Source: Spirochaetia bacterium
Lineage (GTDB): Bacteria > Spirochaetota > Spirochaetia > Treponematales > Rectinemataceae
DNA length: 9,885 bases
Assembly: GCA_021286925.1 (NCBI GenBank)
Contig: JAJTBL010000043.1
Coordinates: 1 to 9,885 of the forward strand
Direction: 5' to 3'
Below, one piece after another: positions 6,603 through 9,885 of the stretch. A program made the position numbers and the translations under genes. The notes under the pieces are model-generated. The model worked only from the letters and a program-made list of their open reading frames with translations. It was not told the origin of the DNA and searched no databases. Position 1 is the first letter of the stretch, and every line of letters begins with the position of its first letter.

Positions 6603-6968
6603 ACAGTCGGCGCAGGTGCCTGTCGCGTACAAGGTGTGCGAGCGGATTCTGACGCCGGTTGCTGCCTCCATCTGGCTGAGCAAGGGCTCCACCCTGCACT
6701 CCCCCAGATCCACAAACCGATGACAGACTTCGCAGTGGAACCAGTGCCGGTGCTTTGCGGAATTGGCGACATAATAGCGTTCAGTGCCATGTTCCCGGCA
6801 AAACAGCACGAATGAATCAGCCAGCCCCTGTTCCTCCAGGTAGTGAAGTGAGCGATAGACGGTTGCGGTATCGCAGGAACTCAGGGTCCGGGCTTCCACG
6901 CCAAGCGCAGAGAGCGGTGTTTCCGCCGTTTCAAGAATTTCAAGGATTTTTTTCCGGGTTCTGGTCAT
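6534..6968 (-). CDS. zur: Fur-family regulator, probably the zinc repressor Zur
   Basis: A 144-residue Fur-family protein, distinct from the Fur at 3585. It has TATVYRSLHYLEEQGL (34-49) as the recognition helix, a metal-site segment HRHWFHCEVC (73-82) with C79-x-x-C82, and the second structural zinc pair C119-x-x-C122. The N-terminus is short: it begins right at the TRxKIL helix. ATG at 6968 is supported by AGGAGG (6979-6984) 10 nt upstream. As last gene behind znuA-znuC-znuB it is most likely the zinc sensor that represses that operon; specificity is inferred from context, not from diagnostic residues. Residues 123-144, everything after the last cysteine, are encoded antisense to the end of feoB, so the tail may be an evolutionary read-through. 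The gap to znuB is 24 nt. Confidence 0.85.
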   Translation of the reverse strand: MTRTRKKILEILETAETPLSALGVEARTLSSCDTATVYRSLHYLEEQGLADSFVLFCREHGTERYYVANSAKHRHWFHCEVCHRFVDLGECRVEPLLSQMEAATGVRIRSHTLYATGTCADCLHAGQQAASRSHQEGEYPRQGE

Positions 6969-6992
6969 GCTTTTTCGCCCTCCTCACAAAAA

Positions 6993-7832
6993 CTACGCCA
7001 GTTTTCTGATCCGAAGCGCCGAAACCAGAAGAAAAACAGCGCCCGCAACCAGCACAACGACCGCCCCAGATGGAAGATCCATCTGCCAGCTCACCAGAAG
7101 GCCGGTGAGCGAAAAAATCAATGAAAAAACAGTGGCGCTCACCATCATGCCGCTCAGATTTTTCGAAAAATAGCCAGCTGTTCCCGCTGGCAGGGTCAAC
7201 ATGGCAATAACCATGACAATCCCGACAAAGGTTTGCAGGAGGACAACAGCGATCGCAGTTATTGAAAGTAGAACCAGAAACACCGTATCGGCAGGTACGC
7301 CGCGTGTTCTGGAAAATTCTTCATCAAAGGCGGTCGCTTCGATTTGGGGATAGAAACGCCAGGCAAGCACAATAACGATGACATCGAGGATTGCCAGCAG
7401 GATAATGTCGCGGGTCGAGACCAGGAGGATGTTGCCGAAAAGATAACTCATGGGGTCAGCATAGCCGGGGGTTTTGGCGATGAACAGAATACCGATGCTC
7501 ATGCCGATTGCCCACAGTGCGTTGATGACCGTATCTTCCCGCTGTTTGGCTTTCAGCGAAACCACACCGATGAGCGCGGTGGCATTGACAGCAAAGAGCA
7601 GGGCCCCGGCTATCGGCGGCATTCCCGGCACAATATTTTTTGCGGCAAGAAAAATCGCCAGACCTATGCCCCCAAGCACGGCGTGAGAAATTGCGCCTGC
7701 CAGGCCGGCTATCCGCTTGACGGTAACAATGGAACCGAGAACGCCAAAAAGAATGCTCGCCAACACGCCCGCCAGCACGGCATTCCTGACAAAGGGCATG
7801 GAAGGATCAAACAGGGCCGCTATGAAACTCAT
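6993..7832 (-). CDS. znuB: Zinc ABC transporter permease ZnuB
   Basis: A 279-residue inner-membrane protein of the ABC-3 permease family (ZnuB/TroC/MntB), of normal length. Hydrophobic segments run nearly throughout, consistent with the eight or nine helices of the family. Recognisable stretches are VTVKRIAGLAGAISHAVLGG (37-56), with the conserved SHAVLGGIG motif, and the late VGIVMVIAMLTLPAGTAGYF region that contacts the ATPase. It should form the transmembrane channel for zinc delivered by ZnuA. The ATG overlaps the znuC stop by 4 nt (7829-7832), so synthesis is coupled. Manganese permeases of the same family cannot be excluded from this protein alone; the zinc call comes from ZnuA and the Fur-family regulator in the operon. 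Confidence 0.93.
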   Translation of the reverse strand: MSFIAALFDPSMPFVRNAVLAGVLASILFGVLGSIVTVKRIAGLAGAISHAVLGGIGLAIFLAAKNIVPGMPPIAGALLFAVNATALIGVVSLKAKQREDTVINALWAIGMSIGILFIAKTPGYADPMSYLFGNILLVSTRDIILLAILDVIVIVLAWRFYPQIEATAFDEEFSRTRGVPADTVFLVLLSITAIAVVLLQTFVGIVMVIAMLTLPAGTAGYFSKNLSGMMVSATVFSLIFSLTGLLVSWQMDLPSGAVVVLVAGAVFLLVSALRIRKLA

Positions 7833-8620
7833 CGTGCGGCTCCTTGCCCTTCTGTATTACAACAAGCATCGTCGGGCAAATCGGTGTCATGAAGAATGCG
7901 GACAACATGACTGCCGTACAAATCCACCGGAACATCTTCAGCAGGAACCGCAGCGTGCCGCACCACATGATGGCTCCCCTTCCCATCTTCGGTAACACAG
8001 AGCACAACATCTGTCAGCGCTGAAACAAAACCGGTATCGTGTGTCGCAATCAGAATAGTCGCCGTTTTCTTCAGATTGCCCAGCACCGTATAGAGCCTTT
8101 TTTCGCTTTCCACATCCATATTGGCTGTCGGCTCATCGAGAATCAAAAGCCGGGGATTGCTCGCCAGGGCGCGCGCAACAAGGACCCGGCGCCGCTGACC
8201 GCCTGAGAGCGCCGCATACGGGCGCTTGCGCAAATCCGCAACCTCAGCAAGCTCAAGCGCCGTGTCCACATCAGCGCATCGCTTTTCCAGACAGCCCCGG
8301 CCAAGGCCCACAAGCCTGCCCATTTTTACCACTTCTTCGACCGAAATGGGAAAAGAGCTGTCAAAATTCATATACTGCGGCACATAGCCGATCGATGCCT
8401 GCACGGATCGAGGACTCGCGCCGAAAACTTCAACCTTTCCCGAAGCAGGAACGGCAAGCCCCATGACAAGCCGAAGCAAGGTTGTCTTCCCCGCCCCATT
8501 CGGGCCGACAAGCGCCACAAATTCCTTTTCATGGACATGAAATGAAGTATCCCGCAAAACATCGACTTCTCGATGCGAAAAACTGACCCTTTCAAACCGA
8601 ATCGCTACCTTATGTTCCAT
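7829..8620 (-). CDS. znuC: Zinc ABC transporter ATP-binding protein ZnuC
   Basis: A 263-residue cytoplasmic ABC ATPase. Walker A is GPNGAGKTT (39-47), the Q-loop YVPQY (79-83), the signature LSGGQ (138-142), Walker B LLILDEP (158-164) with catalytic E163, the D-loop NMD (167-169) and the switch histidine H194. All ATPase motifs are intact. After the nucleotide-binding core there is a tail of about 50 residues rich in histidine (SHHVVRH, GSH, LHD) and ending with a C253-C254 pair; similar His-bearing tails occur in some ZnuC proteins, but the vicinal cysteines are notable. The ATG is preceded by GAGGA (8627-8631) at 6 nt. The gene lies 48 nt after znuA and overlaps znuB by 4 nt. Confidence 0.95.
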   Translation of the reverse strand: MEHKVAIRFERVSFSHREVDVLRDTSFHVHEKEFVALVGPNGAGKTTLLRLVMGLAVPASGKVEVFGASPRSVQASIGYVPQYMNFDSSFPISVEEVVKMGRLVGLGRGCLEKRCADVDTALELAEVADLRKRPYAALSGGQRRRVLVARALASNPRLLILDEPTANMDVESEKRLYTVLGNLKKTATILIATHDTGFVSALTDVVLCVTEDGKGSHHVVRHAAVPAEDVPVDLYGSHVVRILHDTDLPDDACCNTEGQGAAR

Positions 8621-8630
8621 TATTAATCCT

Positions 8631-8646
8631 CGCGGCTGAATCCGCG
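8631..8646 (-). other. Small hairpin between znuA and znuC
   Basis: CGCGG (8631-8635) and CCGCG (8642-8646) can form a 5-bp GC-rich stem with a 6-nt loop. It directly adjoins the znuC ribosome-binding site (8627-8631) in the 48-nt gap. It might tune znuC translation or protect the znuA message end; it has no T-run and is not a terminator. Such short stems arise often by chance. Confidence 0.25.
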
Positions 8647-8668
8647 CCGCCTGCGCCAGCTTTCCGCC

Positions 8669-9616
8669 TCAGCGTGCAGCTTTTTTCAAGGCATTCCCCA
8701 TAATCATTATATTCTCGAGCCAATTCGGCGCAAGCGGATCGATTTCCACCACAGAACCGCCGATCGCCTTCGCGACAGTCTTCGCAGCATTAGTTGAAAA
8801 TTGCTTCTGGACGAAGATAACTTTGACCTTGTCGTCCTGGGCCTGTTTGATAAGCTCTGCAAGCGATTTCTGCGAAGGTTCCTTACCGCCAGCCTCCACC
8901 GCTTCCTGAATAATTCCAAATTCATCAAAGAAATAACCAAATGAGGGGTGGTAGACAAACACCGTCTGCCCTTTCATCGGCGACAAATCCTTTTTCAGCT
9001 GAGCAAACGCAGCATCAATCGCCTGAACATAGCTGTCATGATTCTGTTTGTATTGCGCTTTGCCGGCAGGGTTAAGCGCTGTCAGCGCATCCAGCATGAC
9101 GGCAAGCTGGGCTTTGACCGCATCATATCCCAGCCAGACATGTGGATCTTTACCGCTTTCTTCCTCTGCCTGGGCCGCCTCGCCTTCATGATGATGAGAT
9201 TCAAGGTTCCTATAGACGACACCCGATGTCGTGTCGATGATTTTCAGCTTCGGATAGAGGGCTTTTATTTTCGGCATCAGTGCGTTTTCAAATTCGACGC
9301 CAATCGTAAACCAAATTGAAGCTTTGCCAAGCTCGGTCATCTGCCAAGGACTCGGCTCGTAATTGTGCGGCGAAGCGCCCGGACCGACCAGCGTCACAAC
9401 GCTGACACTGCCGCCCGCGATTTTCTGCACAAACTCCGCCTGGGGCAGGATGCTCACCGCGACAACAGGCTTTTGTCCTGAGGATGAGGAAGTCTGCGCC
9501 GAGATCGCTGACAGGGGCAGGCCCAGGAAAAGGACGGCCGCAAGCCCTGCGATAATGGGAATATAGCCTCGCCTTAGCGCAGGCTTTTTTTGACCGCTGT
9601 GATTCGTTTGTTTCAT
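8669..9616 (-). CDS. znuA: Zinc-binding periplasmic protein ZnuA
   Basis: A 315-residue cluster A-I metal-binding protein. The signal peptide has a basic start (KK 10-11, RR 15-16), a hydrophobic core (about 18-35) and likely cleavage after AISA (37-40); there is no lipobox, so it should be soluble in the periplasm. Metal ligands by family alignment are H84 (SPHNYEP), H159 (DPHVWL), H223 (VYHPSFGY) and D293 (EIDPLA). A third histidine instead of glutamate favours zinc over manganese, as in TroA/ZnuA. A short His/acidic loop, SHHHEGEAAQAEEESGKD (140-157), sits where ZnuA proteins carry their zinc-scavenging loop. The ATG at 9616 has AAGAGGA (9621-9627) 4 nt upstream. It heads the znuACB-zur operon; its promoter and a Zur-box candidate lie directly upstream. 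Confidence 0.95.
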   Translation of the reverse strand: MKQTNHSGQKKPALRRGYIPIIAGLAAVLFLGLPLSAISAQTSSSSGQKPVVAVSILPQAEFVQKIAGGSVSVVTLVGPGASPHNYEPSPWQMTELGKASIWFTIGVEFENALMPKIKALYPKLKIIDTTSGVVYRNLESHHHEGEAAQAEEESGKDPHVWLGYDAVKAQLAVMLDALTALNPAGKAQYKQNHDSYVQAIDAAFAQLKKDLSPMKGQTVFVYHPSFGYFFDEFGIIQEAVEAGGKEPSQKSLAELIKQAQDDKVKVIFVQKQFSTNAAKTVAKAIGGSVVEIDPLAPNWLENIMIMGNALKKAAR

Positions 9617-9632
9617 ACATTCCTCTTAAAAA

Positions 9633-9647
9633 TGCGAATGATTTGCA
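9633..9647. promoter_or_regulatory. Zur-box candidate at the znuA promoter
   Basis: TGCGAATGATTTGCA is a 7-1-7 inverted repeat with six of seven arm positions matching, the geometry of Fur-family operators. It directly abuts the znuA -10 and covers the predicted transcription start, a classical repression position. With a Fur-family gene as last member of the operon, autoregulation by zinc is the likely reading. Confidence 0.65.
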
Positions 9648-9676
9648 AATATACCCAATAAATTTGAAAATTGCAA
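9648..9676 (-). promoter_or_regulatory. Promoter of znuA-znuC-znuB-zur
   Basis: On the minus strand, TTGCAA (9671-9676), 17 nt, then TATATT (9648-9653), five of six -10 bases. The predicted start is near 9641, giving a leader of about 25 nt with the ribosome-binding site at 9621-9627. Confidence 0.6.
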
Positions 9677-9683
9677 TCGGTTG

Positions 9684-9720
9684 AGCCAATTTCAATACTT
9701 TATTCGTTTTGAAATTGGCT
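9684..9720. repeat. Perfect 12-bp inverted repeat upstream of the znuA promoter
   Basis: AGCCAATTTCAA (9684-9695) and TTGAAATTGGCT (9709-9720) are exact reverse complements around a 13-nt spacer. A related TTGAAAATTG (9664-9673) lies just to the left, over the znuA -35 side. It could be an activator or repressor site or an RNA hairpin; there is no T-run that would make it a terminator. Confidence 0.5.
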
Positions 9721-9756
9721 TTGCGGTTTCTCGCGGTTCTTGTGAACCGCTGCAAA
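9719..9756. repeat. Stem-loop with a 7-bp perfect stem
   Basis: GCGGTTC (9733-9739) pairs with GAACCGC (9744-9750) across a TTGT loop. An outer TTTGC/GCAAA pair (9719-9723 and 9752-9756) could extend it after an internal loop. It has no adjacent T-run on either strand. It follows the 12-bp inverted repeat immediately. Confidence 0.4.
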
Positions 9757-9775
9757 ACGCGCGCAATTTAGTGTT

Positions 9776-9809
9776 GGTCTTTCAAAATGCTTCTGCATTT
9801 TGGAAGACC
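9776..9809. repeat. Strong 15-bp hairpin
   Basis: GGTCTTTCAAAATGC (9776-9790) faces GCATTTTGGAAGACC (9795-9809) with a TTCT loop; 14 of 15 pairs are perfect and the remaining one is a mismatch in DNA (a G-U wobble in the plus-strand RNA). Neither flank carries the T-run of an intrinsic terminator, so it may be a transcript-end hairpin, a protein site or a dispersed palindromic element. Confidence 0.55.
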
Positions 9810-9871
9810 CTCTGTCTGCAAAAAATTCGACATAAAAAAGAAAACGATCAATCGTGCAAAATCAAACTAAA

Positions 9872-9885
9872 TGATATTGATAATA
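9872..9885. promoter_or_regulatory. Partial Fur-box-like sequence, cut by the window end
   Basis: TGATATTGATAATA contains two tandem NATWAT hexamers (GATATT, GATAAT at 9873-9884) like those that make up a Fur box, and its TTGATAAT (9877-9884) is identical to the left part of the box at 3561. The rest of the site, if any, lies beyond 9885. Confidence 0.35.

Larger units (their letters stand above)
9617..9885. other. Gene-free region upstream of znuA
   Basis: The only sizeable non-coding stretch (269 bp). It holds the znuA ribosome-binding site, operator and promoter (9621-9676), three consecutive inverted repeats (9684-9809) and an AT-rich end (9815-9885) with a small ACGAT/ATCGT palindrome (9844-9855) and a partial Fur-box-like motif. 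I see no credible coding sequence on either strand. Confidence 0.7.

Noticed and set aside
9776..9809. Intrinsic terminator reading of the 15-bp hairpin
   Set aside because: Neither strand has a T-run after the stem, so it is listed only as a hairpin.
1..9885. Mobile elements, CRISPR arrays, tRNA or rRNA genes
   Set aside because: No transposase or integrase motifs, no regularly spaced direct repeats, and no tRNA- or rRNA-like sequence seen on either strand.

Overview
The window reads as a dense chromosomal segment of a Gram-negative (outer-membrane-bearing), probably anaerobic bacterium. The evidence is a tungsten-type aldehyde:ferredoxin oxidoreductase with its own four-cluster ferredoxin, a ferrous-iron FeoAB uptake system, and a signal-peptide-bearing predicted beta-barrel protein. 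The lineage cannot be fixed from this sequence; a spirochaete or another free-living anaerobe would fit, but that is inference. Base composition looks even across the genes. I see no mobile elements, tRNA or rRNA genes, or CRISPR arrays.

Layout. (1) 1-1141, minus strand: a ferredoxin followed by an aldehyde ferredoxin oxidoreductase that runs off the left edge, transcribed from an extended -10 promoter near 1183-1211. (2) 1296-1499, plus strand: a 67-residue ThiS/MoaD-like sulfur carrier ending in Gly-Gly, divergent from the oxidoreductase and possibly serving its pterin cofactor or thiamine synthesis. (3) 1483-3473, minus strand: a purine-type phosphoribosyltransferase translationally coupled to a predicted outer-membrane beta-barrel protein. 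(4) 3549-6602, plus strand: fur-feoA-feoB, with a perfect 15-bp Fur box over the promoter, so Fur probably represses both itself and ferrous iron uptake. (5) 6534-9616, minus strand: znuA-znuC-znuB-zur, a zinc ABC importer with its own Fur-family regulator as last gene. A second 7-1-7 palindrome (a Zur-box candidate) abuts the znuA -10 element. (6) 9617-9885: a gene-free region with the znuA promoter and operator, three inverted repeats, and a partial Fur-box-like sequence cut by the window end.

Regions 4 and 5 form a back-to-back metal homeostasis block. Two Fur-family paralogues each control their own importer, and the two predicted operators share the AAT-N-ATT core but differ in the outer positions. 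Gene packing is tight: there are 4-nt ATGA start/stop overlaps at 716-719, 2958-2961, 4034-4037 and 7829-7832, and antisense overlaps of gene ends at 1483-1499 (17 nt) and 6534-6602 (69 nt). Both genes diverging from 3474-3584 look leaderless.

Nothing here is a plainly new system. The most worthwhile leads are the Fur/Zur operator pair, the predicted divergent leaderless promoters, the Zur tail encoded entirely antisense to feoB, the 60-residue FeoA tail ending in a Cys-Cys motif, and the structured intergenic region upstream of znuA.
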